From NCBI RefSeq assembly GCF_001742225.1, contig NZ_CP017077.1:744001-808000 (forward strand): a DNA stretch of 64,000 nt, written 5' to 3'. Origin of the DNA: Novosphingobium resinovorum. GTDB lineage: Bacteria > Pseudomonadota > Alphaproteobacteria > Sphingomonadales > Sphingomonadaceae. How positions within the stretch are numbered: the stretch's first letter is position 1; each line of letters starts with the position of its first letter. A model generated the notes under the pieces. It was not told the origin of the DNA. It did not search any database and saw only the letters and a program-made list of their open reading frames with translations. This document shows, in pieces, positions 9,679 through 19,040 of the stretch. The translations under genes and the position numbers were made by a program.

Positions 9679-10975
9679 GGACTGTATCTTTCTTCCGGGC
9701 TGCATCCTCATGCCGCCCGATCACCGGCACATCCGAGCCATGCGTGACGAGACCCGCAAGGTCCAGACCTGTCGGCCTCTGGAATAGGCGCAGGGCGAAT
9801 TCCGGCATGATCGCGATGAGATGGTCGAAGATGTCGGCCTGAATGTCCTCGTACCTCGCCCAGACGGTCGTGGATGCGAACGCATAGATCTGCAGGGGCA
9901 AGCCATGCTCGCCGGGTTCCAGTTGCCGGACCAGCATGGTCTTGTCCTTGGCCATGTCTGTACGGCTGCGCAGATAGGCGAGGACATAGGCGCGAAAGGT
10001 CCCGATGTTGGTGAGCTGGCGAGCATTGAGAACTTCGCTGGCGGCATGATGACGGTTCCAGTCTGACACCTCTCGCTGACGATCATCGAGATAACCCCGA
10101 AGCACGGCGAAGCGCGACAATCGTGCAAGGTCCTGGTCGCCAAGGAAGCGCACACTGTTCTGATCGATCATCAGCGAACGCATGATCCGTCTCCCGCCGG
10201 ACTCCGCCATACCGCGCCAGTTGCGGAAGCTGTCCGTGATCAGGCGGTGCGTGGGTATGGTGGTTATCGTCTTGTCGAAGTTCTGCACTTTCACGGTATG
10301 AAGCGCGATATCGATGACGTCGCCATTGGCGTCGAGTTTGGGCATCTCGATCCAATCTCCCACCCGGATCATGTCGTTCGACGTGATCTGAACGGATGCC
10401 ACCAGCGACAGGATCGTGTCCTTGAATACCAGCATGAGTACCGCCGCCATGGCGCCCAAGCCGGAAAGCAGCAACAAGGGGGACTGATCCATGAGCGCCG
10501 CGATCACCAGGATCGCGGTCGCGCCATAGACGAGCAGCTTTGCCACCTGGACATAGCCTTTGATCGGCCGGTCACCTGCTTCCGGACGACGCTGGTACTG
10601 CTCGTTGCCCAGCGTCAGTACACCGGTCAGCGCCAGGGCAAGGCTGACGATGATGATGGCTGCACAAATACTGTGGACGAGGCTGGGCAGTGCCATCGGC
10701 AGCCCCGACACAGTGCCGATACCGCCCTGTACAATCAGGGCGGGCAGGATGTTCGAAAGGCGCGAGACGATCGCACCAATGCGATCCGCGCCGACTTCGA
10801 ACGGTGTGCGCCGGATCAGCCGCATCATCCCGTTCAGCACGATCCGCCGGGCGATCCAGTTGGCGAGCCACGCTGAACCCGCAAGCACGACAATCCCGAG
10901 CACTGTACGCGCCCATGGTTCTTGTGCCCACGCCCCCGTAAGTCGGGCAAGGGCGGCACTGGCATCGATCGGCAA
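9671..10975 (-). CDS. MscS-family mechanosensitive channel (YbdG/MscM-like)
   Basis: Mechanosensitive channels of this family release solutes when cells meet hypo-osmotic shock. The protein has several N-terminal membrane helices, then the MscS core: a pore-lining helix region (LLLSGLGAMAAVLMLVFKDT) followed by the beta domain VQITSNDMIRVGDWIEMP and DIALHTVKVQNFDKTITTIP. The length of 434 residues and the long cytoplasmic C-terminus match the YbdG subgroup more than short MscS. Placing a solute-release valve in an ectoine biosynthesis cluster makes sense, because cells must dump ectoine after dilution. It starts 22 bases after the MHS transporter gene. Confidence 0.9.
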   Translation of the reverse strand: MPIDASAALARLTGAWAQEPWARTVLGIVVLAGSAWLANWIARRIVLNGMMRLIRRTPFEVGADRIGAIVSRLSNILPALIVQGGIGTVSGLPMALPSLVHSICAAIIIVSLALALTGVLTLGNEQYQRRPEAGDRPIKGYVQVAKLLVYGATAILVIAALMDQSPLLLLSGLGAMAAVLMLVFKDTILSLVASVQITSNDMIRVGDWIEMPKLDANGDVIDIALHTVKVQNFDKTITTIPTHRLITDSFRNWRGMAESGGRRIMRSLMIDQNSVRFLGDQDLARLSRFAVLRGYLDDRQREVSDWNRHHAASEVLNARQLTNIGTFRAYVLAYLRSRTDMAKDKTMLVRQLEPGEHGLPLQIYAFASTTVWARYEDIQADIFDHLIAIMPEFALRLFQRPTGLDLAGLVTHGSDVPVIGRHEDAARKKDTVHA

Positions 10976-10997
10976 AGAAAGTCCCCCAAGGTTGTTG

Positions 10998-12281
10998 TCA
11001 AGCGGCCCGCAGCGGCTGTCGGGCGGTTTCGTCGGTGAATCGCAATGCCGCGAGGCCCACCACGCAGGCGGCGATCATCACGTAGGCGGGCATCAGCGGA
11101 TCGCCGGTACGGTCTATCAGCCAGGCGTTGACCGCAGGCGCAGTCCCGCCGAACAGCGAGGTCGACAGGTTGTAGGCGATTGCAAAGCCCGCAAAGCGCA
11201 CCGGCGTCGGGAAGAAGGCCGGGAACGTTGCCGAGATCGTCGCCAGTTGCGGGACATAGAGCATTCCCAGAAGCGCATAGCCGATTACCGCACTCACCGG
11301 GCCTGCATCCATCACATGATAAAGCGGGACCACCGCCAGCATGAGCCCGATCAGCGAGGCCATCCACATGGGCTTCCTGCCGATCCGGTCGGAGAGTGCC
11401 CCCGCGAAAGGCAGGAGTACCATCATGAACAGCATTCCCGCCAGCGGCACCGCCAGCGCGGCGTCGGTAGAGAGGCCGAGGCGCCGCTCGAAGTACGTCG
11501 GCATGTAGCTCAGCAGCGTATAGTTTACGACGTTGAGCGCGATGACAAGGCCGCTCATGGCCAGCAGCGGGCGACGGTGGCGGGTCAGCAGGTCGCGTAA
11601 GGGAGATCCGGCGCCGCGATGCTCCTGTTGCTCCACCTCCCGGAAAAGCGGGGTCTCTTCCATGCGCGAACGCAAGTAGACCCCCACAAGACCGAGCGGC
11701 CCGGCAAGCAGGAACGGCAGACGCCATGCCCACTCGCGCATCGCGGCATCGCCCAGCAGCAGCGAGAACCCGAGCATGAGCACTGCGCCCGCACAGAAGC
11801 CCGCCAGCGTGCCGACTTCGAGAAAGCTGCCGTAGAAGCCGCGCTTCGCATCGGGTGCATATTCGGCCATGAAGATCGCCGCGCCGCCGTATTCGCCGCC
11901 TGTCGAGAACCCTTGCACCATGCGCAGGATCACCAGCAATGCGGGTGCCCACATGCCGATCGCGGCGTATGACGGGATCAGGCCGACCAAAACCGTCGCG
12001 CCCGCCATCATCACGATCGTCACCCCCAGCACCGCCTTGCGCCCGTGGCGATCGCCCAATGGCCCCCAGAAGAACCCTCCGAGCGGGCGGATCAGGAACG
12101 AGATCGCGAACGTCGCCAGCGCAAACAGCGTCGCCTCCGCCGTGTCCCCGGGGAAAAGCGCTGCGGAGATATACGTCACGCCATATGCGTAGATGCCGTA
12201 GTCGAACCATTCGGTGGCGTTGCCGATAGCCGAGGCGGCGATTGCGCGGTGCAGGACGGCGGGCGGGGTCGGTTCGGTCAT
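10998..12281 (-). CDS. MFS transporter, metabolite:H+ symporter (ProP-like) family
   Basis: The sequence carries the MHS-family signatures: IGNATEWFDYGIYAYG in helix 1, RPLGGFFWGPLGDRHGRK in the 2-3 loop, and VQGFSTGGEYGGAAIFMAEY in helix 4. Relatives import osmolytes (ProP), 2-oxoglutarate or shikimate with protons. In this cluster uptake of ectoine or another compatible solute is a reasonable inference, but it is not shown. It overlaps the previous MFS gene by 4 bases. Confidence 0.85.
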   Translation of the reverse strand: MTEPTPPAVLHRAIAASAIGNATEWFDYGIYAYGVTYISAALFPGDTAEATLFALATFAISFLIRPLGGFFWGPLGDRHGRKAVLGVTIVMMAGATVLVGLIPSYAAIGMWAPALLVILRMVQGFSTGGEYGGAAIFMAEYAPDAKRGFYGSFLEVGTLAGFCAGAVLMLGFSLLLGDAAMREWAWRLPFLLAGPLGLVGVYLRSRMEETPLFREVEQQEHRGAGSPLRDLLTRHRRPLLAMSGLVIALNVVNYTLLSYMPTYFERRLGLSTDAALAVPLAGMLFMMVLLPFAGALSDRIGRKPMWMASLIGLMLAVVPLYHVMDAGPVSAVIGYALLGMLYVPQLATISATFPAFFPTPVRFAGFAIAYNLSTSLFGGTAPAVNAWLIDRTGDPLMPAYVMIAACVVGLAALRFTDETARQPLRAA

Positions 12282-13519
12282 GAAGATGTGCTTTCGTCGG
12301 CGGCGTCAGGCGTGGCCGACATTTCGATTGAAAGGGGCGTGGTTCGCGGCAGAACGACGTAGGTTTCCTGAAGATGGGGCGGCACCGGCTCGGAACGGGC
12401 CTGTCGCCACAAGCCGAAGACGAGCGCCGTGCCTGCGCAGACTGCGACGAACAGGAACAGTCCCGAAGTTCCCAGAAAAGTCATCGCGATAGCCGCCATC
12501 GAAGGCCCGATCGCGGCGCCGAGCGAGTAGAGAAGCACCAGCCCCCCACTGGCCGCTATCCGCTGATCCGAGGTCAAGTGATCATTGGTGTGAGCGACAC
12601 ACAAAGGGTACAAAGCGAAACTCAAGCCGCCAAACAAGGCACCGAACGCCATCAGCGGCGCGGTGCCGCTCGTCAGCGCGATGGCAAGGCTGGCGATGAG
12701 CGTTCCGGCAAAGCCCATCACGATCACCTTGCGCCGGTCCATGCGGTCCGACAGGCGACCCAGAGGCCACTGCAGCGCGACGCCGCCCATGATGACCACG
12801 CTCATGAACAGGGCCGTCGCAGACAGGTCCAGCCCGGATCGCCGCGCATAGACCGCGCCCATCGCGTAGAATGCCCCGAGCATCACGCCCGTCAGAAACG
12901 CGCCGACAATGCCAAGCGGAGAGACGGCGTAAAGTTCGCGGAAACCCAGCGACGCGCCCTCTTCCGGTGCAGGCGCCGCGATCCGGGTCAGGACCACCGG
13001 CACCGCGGCAAGCGAGATCAGGATCGAGCCTGCCAGCAGCGGCATCGTCGAACCCCCGCCGCCAAGGTTCAGCGTGAACTGGCCGATCGCCTGCCCGCCG
13101 TAGAGCGCGATCATGTAGCCTGCCAGGATGCTTCCGCGCCCTGCCCCTTCGGCCCGCTCGCCCAGCCAGCTTTCGAGACAGACGTAGATACCTGCAAGGC
13201 AAAGGCCGTCGGCAAAGCGCAGCGTGCCCCATAACAGCACATCGCGGTGGATCGCGTAGGCCAGCGTACTGGCGCTCAGAACCGCGACAAAGGCGGCGAA
13301 GGCGCGGATATGGCCGATCCGGCGCAGCAATGCGGGTGCGCGCAGCGATCCGGCGACCAGCCCCGCGAAGTAGGCGGTGCCGACAAGACCGATCGCCAGC
13401 GTGCCACTTCCCGCGCGCTCGAGACGCACGCTGACAAGCGTATTCATGAACCCGCCGCCCGCCATCAGCATGAAGATGGCGAGCAGCAGGCTGCGCACGG
13501 GAAGGATGGCGTTCAGCAT
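12278..13519 (-). CDS. MFS transporter (YcaD-like), possible ectoine-cluster exporter
   Basis: A 413-aa, twelve-helix major facilitator protein. MFS loop motifs are seen as QWPLGRLSDRMDRRKV, and helix 5 contains SILAGYMIALYGGQAIG. I placed the start at 13519 (MLNAILPVRSLLL), 20 bases after the aspartate kinase stop; the open frame extends further upstream but there reads as antisense of ask. Substrate is unknown. Its position between ask and the MHS transporter suggests a link with ectoine or precursor movement. Confidence 0.85.
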   Translation of the reverse strand: MLNAILPVRSLLLAIFMLMAGGGFMNTLVSVRLERAGSGTLAIGLVGTAYFAGLVAGSLRAPALLRRIGHIRAFAAFVAVLSASTLAYAIHRDVLLWGTLRFADGLCLAGIYVCLESWLGERAEGAGRGSILAGYMIALYGGQAIGQFTLNLGGGGSTMPLLAGSILISLAAVPVVLTRIAAPAPEEGASLGFRELYAVSPLGIVGAFLTGVMLGAFYAMGAVYARRSGLDLSATALFMSVVIMGGVALQWPLGRLSDRMDRRKVIVMGFAGTLIASLAIALTSGTAPLMAFGALFGGLSFALYPLCVAHTNDHLTSDQRIAASGGLVLLYSLGAAIGPSMAAIAMTFLGTSGLFLFVAVCAGTALVFGLWRQARSEPVPPHLQETYVVLPRTTPLSIEMSATPDAADESTSS

Positions 13520-13539
13520 CGACGAAGTGGAACCGGGCG

Positions 13540-14982
13540 TCAGGCCGCCGCGCGTTCCTGCGCCGTCGTCGCGCCTTCGACGAGCGCCTTGTGCAGCACG
13601 CGCACGGCGGGGTCGAAGTCCTCGACGCCGACGATGAACTGCACGTCCACGTTGCGGATCTGGTGCTGCATCGCGACCATGCCGATCCCCGCTTCCGCCA
13701 GCGCCATGAGCGCGCGAGGGACGAGACCCGGCTCGCCCAGATCGCTGCCGATCACCGAGACCATCGCCACCGGCTGCACCGTCACCGCCGCGCCCGGCCA
13801 CTTCGCCTCGATGTCCGCCACGATCGCAGCCATCTGCGCCGTGTCGGTGCCCGAAAGGTAATGCGTGATCGTGTTGGCGTTGGAGCTCTTGCTGACGATC
13901 CAGGCGCCGTGGCGGGTCAGGGTGTCGAGGATCGCGGCATCGTAGCCCTTCTCCCCCACCATGTCCTGCTCGAACACCTGCAGCGCCTGCACCGAGGACA
14001 GGCCGGTGACGATCTCCACGCGCGGCGCTTCGGAGACGTAGTCGCCGCAGATCAGCGTGCCGCCGTCGTGCCGGTCGAAGGTGTTGCGCACCCTGAGCGG
14101 AATTCCGGACTGGCGCAGCCCCCGCCCGGCACGCGGATGGATCGCCTCCATGCCGAGGTTGGCGAGCTGGTCCGCCACGTCGTAGTTGGTCCGCCCGATC
14201 TTGCGCGCCACCGTTTCGCCGACAAGGCGCGGATCGGCGCTGGAGAGGTGGAACTCCTTGTGGATGACCGCCTCGCGCGCGCGCGTCAACACGGCGATGC
14301 GCGAGAACGTCATCTCCGAGTATCCGCGCGCATAGCGGCGCACCATGCCGCCCTCGCACCCGGCATAGCCGGTGACGATGGGCATCTGCGTGGCGAGATC
14401 GATCGGGCCGAGCGCCTCCTCGATCCGGGCATCGAGGCTGCGCATGTCCTCGTGGTTCCACAAGGTGAGGTCGACGAAGACCGCGTTCACGCCCCGGTCG
14501 CGCAGCATCAGCGCGGTAGAGTGCGCCGAATGCGCCTCGCCCAGCCCGGCCAGCATCTCGCGCACGGTGGTCATCTGCTCCTTCAGGCAGAAGCGGCCGT
14601 GTGCGCGCAGCCGGTCGAGATCGTCGAGGCAGGTTTCCAGCGCGGCGATGCGCCTGGCCACGAAGGCGTCGGCTTCCTCGCGGCTTTCGGCGCGCGCAAA
14701 CATCTCGGCATTGCGCGCCCACATCGCGCCCATCACGTCGGCCAGCGCCGAACGCCAGGCGCCGGGCACTTCGTTGCGGATGAAGTGGGCATGGACGCCG
14801 GGCCGGCCCGACTTCTTGTGCTCCAGCAGCAGGTCGGTCATCCCGGCATAGGCCGAGACGACGAAGATGCGGTTGTAGAGGTCCGCGCCTTCGCGCCCGG
14901 CGATCAGCACGTTGTCGAACACGGTCGAGGTGGCGGCCATCGAAGTGCCGCCGATCTTTTCTACGGAATGCGCTCCGTTCAT
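13540..14982 (-). CDS. ask: Aspartate kinase, ectoine-cluster type (Ask_Ect)
   Basis: Aspartate kinase phosphorylates L-aspartate in the first step toward aspartate semialdehyde, the precursor of diaminobutyrate. The N-terminus shows VEKIGGTSM (kinase motif K-[FI]-GG-[ST]-S), and the C-terminal part has ACT-type segments (VAMVSVIGSDLGEPG and VQFIVGVEDFDPAV). Ectoine-linked kinases are usually insensitive to lysine/threonine feedback, which would let this cluster draw carbon freely under stress. It overlaps ectD by 4 bases (ATGA arrangement). Confidence 0.93.
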   Translation of the reverse strand: MNGAHSVEKIGGTSMAATSTVFDNVLIAGREGADLYNRIFVVSAYAGMTDLLLEHKKSGRPGVHAHFIRNEVPGAWRSALADVMGAMWARNAEMFARAESREEADAFVARRIAALETCLDDLDRLRAHGRFCLKEQMTTVREMLAGLGEAHSAHSTALMLRDRGVNAVFVDLTLWNHEDMRSLDARIEEALGPIDLATQMPIVTGYAGCEGGMVRRYARGYSEMTFSRIAVLTRAREAVIHKEFHLSSADPRLVGETVARKIGRTNYDVADQLANLGMEAIHPRAGRGLRQSGIPLRVRNTFDRHDGGTLICGDYVSEAPRVEIVTGLSSVQALQVFEQDMVGEKGYDAAILDTLTRHGAWIVSKSSNANTITHYLSGTDTAQMAAIVADIEAKWPGAAVTVQPVAMVSVIGSDLGEPGLVPRALMALAEAGIGMVAMQHQIRNVDVQFIVGVEDFDPAVRVLHKALVEGATTAQERAAA

Positions 14983-15893
14983 GCAGGTACTCCTTCGAGG
15001 CTGCCCGAAACGGGCGTCACCGGCTTCACATCGCGCGCGGCGATGAAATCCGGGCGCGGGGTGGCAGCGGCGAAGGGTGCCTCCAGCCGGTTGCTCACCG
15101 CGTTGTAGACGAGGAACGCATTGGCGCGCGGGAACGGGGTGATGTTGCCGTTGGAACCATGCATCGTGTTGCAGTCGAACACGATCACCGTGCCAGGCTT
15201 GCCGGTGGGCGCGACGATGCCCTGACGGTGCGCCAGTTCGGCCAGCGTGTCCTCGTCGGGCACGCCGTATTCCTGCTTGCGCAACGACGCCTTGTAGTGA
15301 TCGTCCGGCGTCTCGCCCACGCAGGCGATGAAGACGTGCTGCGATCCGGGGATCACCATCAGCGGACCGTTGTTGGGCGTGTTTTCCGCCAGCAGCACCG
15401 ACATCGACAGCGCGCGCATGCGCGGCATGCCATCCTCGGCGTGCCAGGTCTCGAAGTCGGAGTGCCAGTAGAACTCGCGGCCCTTGAACCCCGGCTTGTA
15501 GTTGAGGCGGGACTGGTGGACGTAGACCTCGTCGTCGAGCAGATAGCCGGCGACGCCCGCCAGCCGTTCGTCGGCGGCAAGGCGCGCCATCGTGTCACTC
15601 TGTTCGTGAATCTCGAAGATCGAGCGGATTTCGCGGCTGCCGTGTTCGGCAATCACCGTCTCGTCCTTCAGCCCCCTGGGATCGCCAAGCAGGCGCCCGG
15701 TTTCCGCCTGGAGCGTAGCCATCTCGGCTTCGGAGAAGACGCCCTCCAGCACGAGATAGCCATCGCGATCGAACTGGGCGATCTGCTCTGCGGTCAACGG
15801 CGCGCCCGGCTGCCAGGCGCGGCGGGCGACAGGTTCGCTGCGCGGGAACAGCTGGGGTTCGGCCGCGCTGCGGGTGGGATAGTGGTCGTGCAT
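14979..15893 (-). CDS. ectD: Ectoine 5-hydroxylase EctD
   Basis: EctD is a non-haem iron, 2-oxoglutarate-dependent dioxygenase that converts ectoine to 5-hydroxyectoine in the cytoplasm. The family signature FYWHSDFETWHAEDGMP is present. Iron ligands are visible as H144 and D146 in WHSDF and H245 in MHGSNGN. The length of 304 residues is normal. The gene starts 18 bases after ectC and overlaps ask, so hydroxylation is built into the same transcript as synthesis. Confidence 0.96.
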   Translation of the reverse strand: MHDHYPTRSAAEPQLFPRSEPVARRAWQPGAPLTAEQIAQFDRDGYLVLEGVFSEAEMATLQAETGRLLGDPRGLKDETVIAEHGSREIRSIFEIHEQSDTMARLAADERLAGVAGYLLDDEVYVHQSRLNYKPGFKGREFYWHSDFETWHAEDGMPRMRALSMSVLLAENTPNNGPLMVIPGSQHVFIACVGETPDDHYKASLRKQEYGVPDEDTLAELAHRQGIVAPTGKPGTVIVFDCNTMHGSNGNITPFPRANAFLVYNAVSNRLEAPFAAATPRPDFIAARDVKPVTPVSGSLEGVPA

Positions 15894-15911
15894 CTTGTGC
15901 CCCCTTTCTCC

Positions 15912-16316
15912 TCAGTCCGCGAGTGCGGGTGCGCTGGTATCGGCGGGATAGGCGCCGTTTTCGTCATGGACCTCGCGGCCCGTCACCGGCGGGTTGAATA
16001 CGCAGGCGCACACGATGTCCTGCACCGGGCGCACGATGTGCCTGTCGTTGGCGTTGAGCGCATACAGCACGCCCGGCTTCAGCTCATGCGTCAGGCCGGT
16101 GCCAAGGTCCTCGATGGTGCCCTCGCCCTGCATCACCAGCACCGCTTCCAGATGGTTCTGATAATGCATGTGCAGCTCCTCGCCCGCGAACATCGTGGTG
16201 ACGTGGAACGAGAAGCCCATCTTGTCGTCCTTGAGCAGCAGGCGGTCGGAGTGCCAGCCGTTGGAATCGACGTGACGGTCGGACTTGCGGATGTCGTTGA
16301 GATTGCGAACGATCAT
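15912..16316 (-). CDS. ectC: L-ectoine synthase EctC
   Basis: EctC is a cupin-fold enzyme that closes N-gamma-acetyl-diaminobutyrate into ectoine. The protein begins MIVRNLNDI and contains the family block [19 protein letters not shown] and [10 protein letters not shown]. The length of 134 residues matches the family. The start at 16316 is set by homology, since upstream in-frame sequence is antisense of ectB. It lies between ectB (31-base gap) and ectD. Confidence 0.96.
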   Translation of the reverse strand: MIVRNLNDIRKSDRHVDSNGWHSDRLLLKDDKMGFSFHVTTMFAGEELHMHYQNHLEAVLVMQGEGTIEDLGTGLTHELKPGVLYALNANDRHIVRPVQDIVCACVFNPPVTGREVHDENGAYPADTSAPALAD

Positions 16317-16347
16317 GTGTGTATTCCTTTGAATTTGGAGGGAGTGT

Positions 16348-17667
16348 TCAGGCGGCCACGCCAATTTTCGGCAGCGCCCGCTCCACCGGGGCGATCGCGG
16401 CTGCGACCGCCTCTTCCAGAATGTCGAGCCCGGCTTCGAGCACCGCATCCTCGATGGTCAGCGGGGCCAGTACCTTGACGATCTCGTCATGCGCGCCGCT
16501 GGTCTCGATGATCAGGCCCTCTTCGAAGCAGGCCGACGTGATCTGCGATGCGACCTCGCCGCTGCCGACGTTGATGCCGCGCATCATGCCGCGCCCGCGC
16601 GTGGTCAGGCCATGGCGCTCGGCCATGCGCTCAAGCCGCCTTTCGAGGATGCCGCCGCGCCGCGCCACCGCATCGATGAAGGCCGGGTCGGCCCAGAATT
16701 CGCGCAGCGCTGCGGTGGCGGTGACGAAGGCGTGGTTGTTGCCGCGAAACGTGCCGTTGTGTTCGCCGGGGCTCCAGACATCGAGGTCGGGACGCATGAG
16801 CGTCAGCGCGAAAGGCAGGCCCATGCCCGAAAGCGACTTCGCCAGGGTGACGATATCGGGCGTGAAGCCCATGTTCTCGAAGCTGAAGAACCCGCCGGTG
16901 CGGCCGCAGCCGGCCTGGATGTCATCGACGATCATCAGCGCGCCGTGCTTCTTCGCCAGCGCGGCGATGCGGCGCAGCCACGCAGGGCTTGCGGCGTTGA
17001 GGCCGCCTTCGCCCTGTACCGTCTCGACAAGAAACGCAGCGGGCGCGTCGAGGCCGCTGGAGGGGTCGGAAAGGCGCTGTTCGAGCAGGTCGGCGGTGTC
17101 CACCTCACTCCCGTAATAGCCATCGAACGGCTCATGGCTGACGTGGCTGAGCGGCACGCCTGCGCCGCCGCGCTTGCCCGCATTGCCGGTGCAGGCGAGG
17201 GCACCCAGCGTCATGCCGTGGAAGCCGTTGGTGAAGGCGACCACCAGTTCGCGGCCCGTGACCTTGCGCGCCAGCTTGATCGCGGCTTCCACCGCGTTGG
17301 TGCCGGTCGGGCCGGTGAACATCGCGCGATAGTCCAGCCCGCGCGGCTCCAGGATCACGTCCTCGAACGTGCGCAGGAAAGCAGCCTTGGCGTCGGTGTG
17401 CAGGTCGAGCGCATGGGTCACGCCGTCATTGGCGATATAGTCCATCAGCGCCGCCTTGAGCACCGGATGGTTGTGACCATAATTCAGCGAGGAGCAGCCC
17501 GACAGGAAATCGAGATAACGCCCGCCCTCGTTGTCGTGGAGCCAAGGCCCTTGCGCCTTGCCGAATTGGCGAGGCATCGCACGCGAATAACTGCGCACCC
17601 TGGATTCGCGGCGGTCATAGATCTTCGTATCCGGCGCGGTGGCGCTCGGCATGGGAGTCTTCGTCAT
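16348..17667 (-). CDS. ectB: Diaminobutyrate-2-oxoglutarate aminotransferase EctB
   Basis: EctB makes L-2,4-diaminobutyrate from aspartate semialdehyde using glutamate as amino donor. It is a class III PLP aminotransferase: substrate segment [27 protein letters not shown] for phosphate binding, [13 protein letters not shown] with the pyridine-nitrogen aspartate, and K277 in LAKSLSG as the Schiff-base lysine. The start at 17667 follows AGGGGA by about 10 bases and gives 439 residues, close to the family norm. It starts 17 bases after the ectA stop. Confidence 0.96.
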   Translation of the reverse strand: MTKTPMPSATAPDTKIYDRRESRVRSYSRAMPRQFGKAQGPWLHDNEGGRYLDFLSGCSSLNYGHNHPVLKAALMDYIANDGVTHALDLHTDAKAAFLRTFEDVILEPRGLDYRAMFTGPTGTNAVEAAIKLARKVTGRELVVAFTNGFHGMTLGALACTGNAGKRGGAGVPLSHVSHEPFDGYYGSEVDTADLLEQRLSDPSSGLDAPAAFLVETVQGEGGLNAASPAWLRRIAALAKKHGALMIVDDIQAGCGRTGGFFSFENMGFTPDIVTLAKSLSGMGLPFALTLMRPDLDVWSPGEHNGTFRGNNHAFVTATAALREFWADPAFIDAVARRGGILERRLERMAERHGLTTRGRGMMRGINVGSGEVASQITSACFEEGLIIETSGAHDEIVKVLAPLTIEDAVLEAGLDILEEAVAAAIAPVERALPKIGVAA

Positions 17668-17684
17668 TTCGGGAGTTCCCCTGT

Positions 17685-18236
17685 TCAGGTTTGGACGGAC
17701 GGCAGCGGCGCGATGGTCGCCTGCCATTCCGTATCGTGTGCCCCCGCGAAGTGCGCGGCGCGCTCGAAGCGCTTGGATTTCGAGAGGCTGGCGCCACGGC
17801 GGCGCGCGAAGGCGCCGAAGAGCGCCCAGGAGGCCGGGTTGGCCTCTGTGATCGTGGTGGTCAGCGTGGTCGCGCCCTGTACGGCGGGCAGCGAGACCAG
17901 TTCATCCAGCATGCGCCCTGCAAGCCCTTCGCCCCGCGCCGCGGCCGCGACCGCGACCTGCCACACGAAGATGCGCTCCGGATGCGAAGGCGGACGGTAG
18001 GCGGAAATCCACCCGAGAACCTCGCCGTCGCGCTCCGCGAGCACGCAGGTGTCGGCGAAATCGCTGCACTGAAGCAGATTGCAATAGGCCGAATTGGGAT
18101 CGAGCGGCTCGGACGCCGCGATCAGCGCAGTGACGGCAGGCCCGTCTTCGGCAGTGGGCCGGCGCAGGACCGGCGAGGTAGTCTTACGCATCGGAATTGT
18201 GCCCGCGGGATTCGTCCCGAAGGCGGCTTTACTCAT
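17685..18236 (-). CDS. ectA: L-2,4-diaminobutyrate acetyltransferase EctA
   Basis: EctA is a GNAT acetyltransferase that acetylates diaminobutyrate at the gamma nitrogen. The family block LRRPTAEDGPAV, LDPNSAYCNLLQC and the acetyl-CoA loop VAAAARGEGLAGRML are visible. It is first in the ectABCD-ask transcript and faces away from the MarR-type regulator gene. The ATG at 18236 gives 183 residues; an internal ATG at 18191 gives 168, also within the family range. Confidence 0.94.
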   Translation of the reverse strand: MSKAAFGTNPAGTIPMRKTTSPVLRRPTAEDGPAVTALIAASEPLDPNSAYCNLLQCSDFADTCVLAERDGEVLGWISAYRPPSHPERIFVWQVAVAAAARGEGLAGRMLDELVSLPAVQGATTLTTTITEANPASWALFGAFARRRGASLSKSKRFERAAHFAGAHDTEWQATIAPLPSVQT

Positions 18237-18265
18237 GACTTCATCAAATATTACTTCACCCTCCG

Positions 18266-18283
18266 AAGCACATTGGCGTGCTT
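18266..18283. repeat. Inverted repeat in the ectA leader (possible operator or hairpin)
   Basis: Perfect 6-base arms AAGCAC and GTGCTT are separated by ATTGGC, 30-47 bases ahead of the ectA start. It could be a binding site for the divergent MarR-type regulator or a hairpin in the leader. It does not match an operator consensus that I know. Confidence 0.35.
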
Positions 18284-18317
18284 GGCATTTGCCTCATTAT
18301 GACTGCTGCTGCGCGAT

Positions 18318-18345
18318 AACATACGGATCGTGCGGTTCATTGCAA
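18318..18345 (-). promoter_or_regulatory. Candidate ectA promoter (-35/-10)
   Basis: Read on the minus strand, TTGCAA (18345-18340) and TATGTT (18323-18318) are 16 bases apart, each matching four of six positions of the housekeeping consensus. Transcription would begin near 18310, leaving a leader of about 75 bases that includes the inverted repeat at 18266-18283. Confidence 0.3.
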
Positions 18346-18457
18346 CCATGTGTCGCTAGATATGTTCCCTTAGTGCGCGTCATTGGAATGCAATATTTCG
18401 GATTTGGAAGTATCTTGCAGCTTGGCGCAAAGCCGCAGGAAAGCTAGCTGTCGGGGC

Positions 18458-18913
18458 ATGGACAGCGATCTCACGCCAGCAGCACTTTCGGCCCTGAGAA
18501 AAATTCTCGACGCCGCCGATCTGGAGAACAGGAGGATGGCTGCGGCAACCGGATTGACCCCGTCGCAGGCCCTGGTCTTGCGACAGATCGGGTCCGGACA
18601 AAGCGTGACGCCCAGCGCTGTCGCAGCCGCGCTCCGGTTCGGACAGGCGACGATAACCAACATCGTCGACAAGCTGGCTGCAGCCGGTCTCGTCACTCGC
18701 TCTCGCAGCGAGAACGACAAACGCCAGATCCTCGTCCAGGCGACCGAAGAAGGCCTTCAGCGGCTAAACAGCATGCCGTTTCCGTTGCAGATGCGCTTTG
18801 GGCGGGGATTTGACAGATTGCCGCGCTGGGAACAGGCCATGATCCTCGCCATGCTCGAACGGATCGGGGCTCTGATTTCAGAAGCCAGCGGTTCGGGCCA
18901 GGATACGGCGTAG
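18458..18913 (+). CDS. MarR-family regulator, EctR-like
   Basis: The protein has the MarR winged-helix core: LTPSQALVLRQIGSG, the recognition helix region FGQATITNIVDKLAAAGLV, and the wing residues TRSRSENDKRQILVQATEEG, where DKR is the family's D-x-R. It is transcribed away from ectA with about 220 bases between them. MarR proteins beside ectABC (EctR of methylotrophs) repress ectoine genes, so control of this cluster is the likely role. I prefer the ATG at 18458 over one at 18383 because family similarity begins there. Confidence 0.82.
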   Translation: MDSDLTPAALSALRKILDAADLENRRMAAATGLTPSQALVLRQIGSGQSVTPSAVAAALRFGQATITNIVDKLAAAGLVTRSRSENDKRQILVQATEEGLQRLNSMPFPLQMRFGRGFDRLPRWEQAMILAMLERIGALISEASGSGQDTA

Positions 18914-19040
18914 CGCCTAACACCCCGAACATTCACGGCCTAAAGGTCGCTTCCCAAGCTCATGTGCCCATTGAGCAATTTCCCTCTCGGCTCGACCTTC
19001 GGCAACAGATGGTGCACAGAGCCGTTGCAGTCTTGCCCGC

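Noticed and set aside
13520..14722. Long minus-strand open frame continuing upstream of the YcaD-like MFS gene
   Set aside because: It overlaps the aspartate kinase gene in another frame and its translation is low-complexity, arginine-rich shadow sequence. The MFS homology begins at 13519.
13591..15108. 505-codon plus-strand open frame opposite ask and ectD
   Set aside because: It lies antisense to strongly supported genes, and its translation is rich in H, R, D and V as expected from the complementary strand of GC-rich codons.
16489..18000. 503-codon plus-strand open frame opposite ectB and ectA
   Set aside because: It is a shadow of ectB/ectA with no start signal or known domain.
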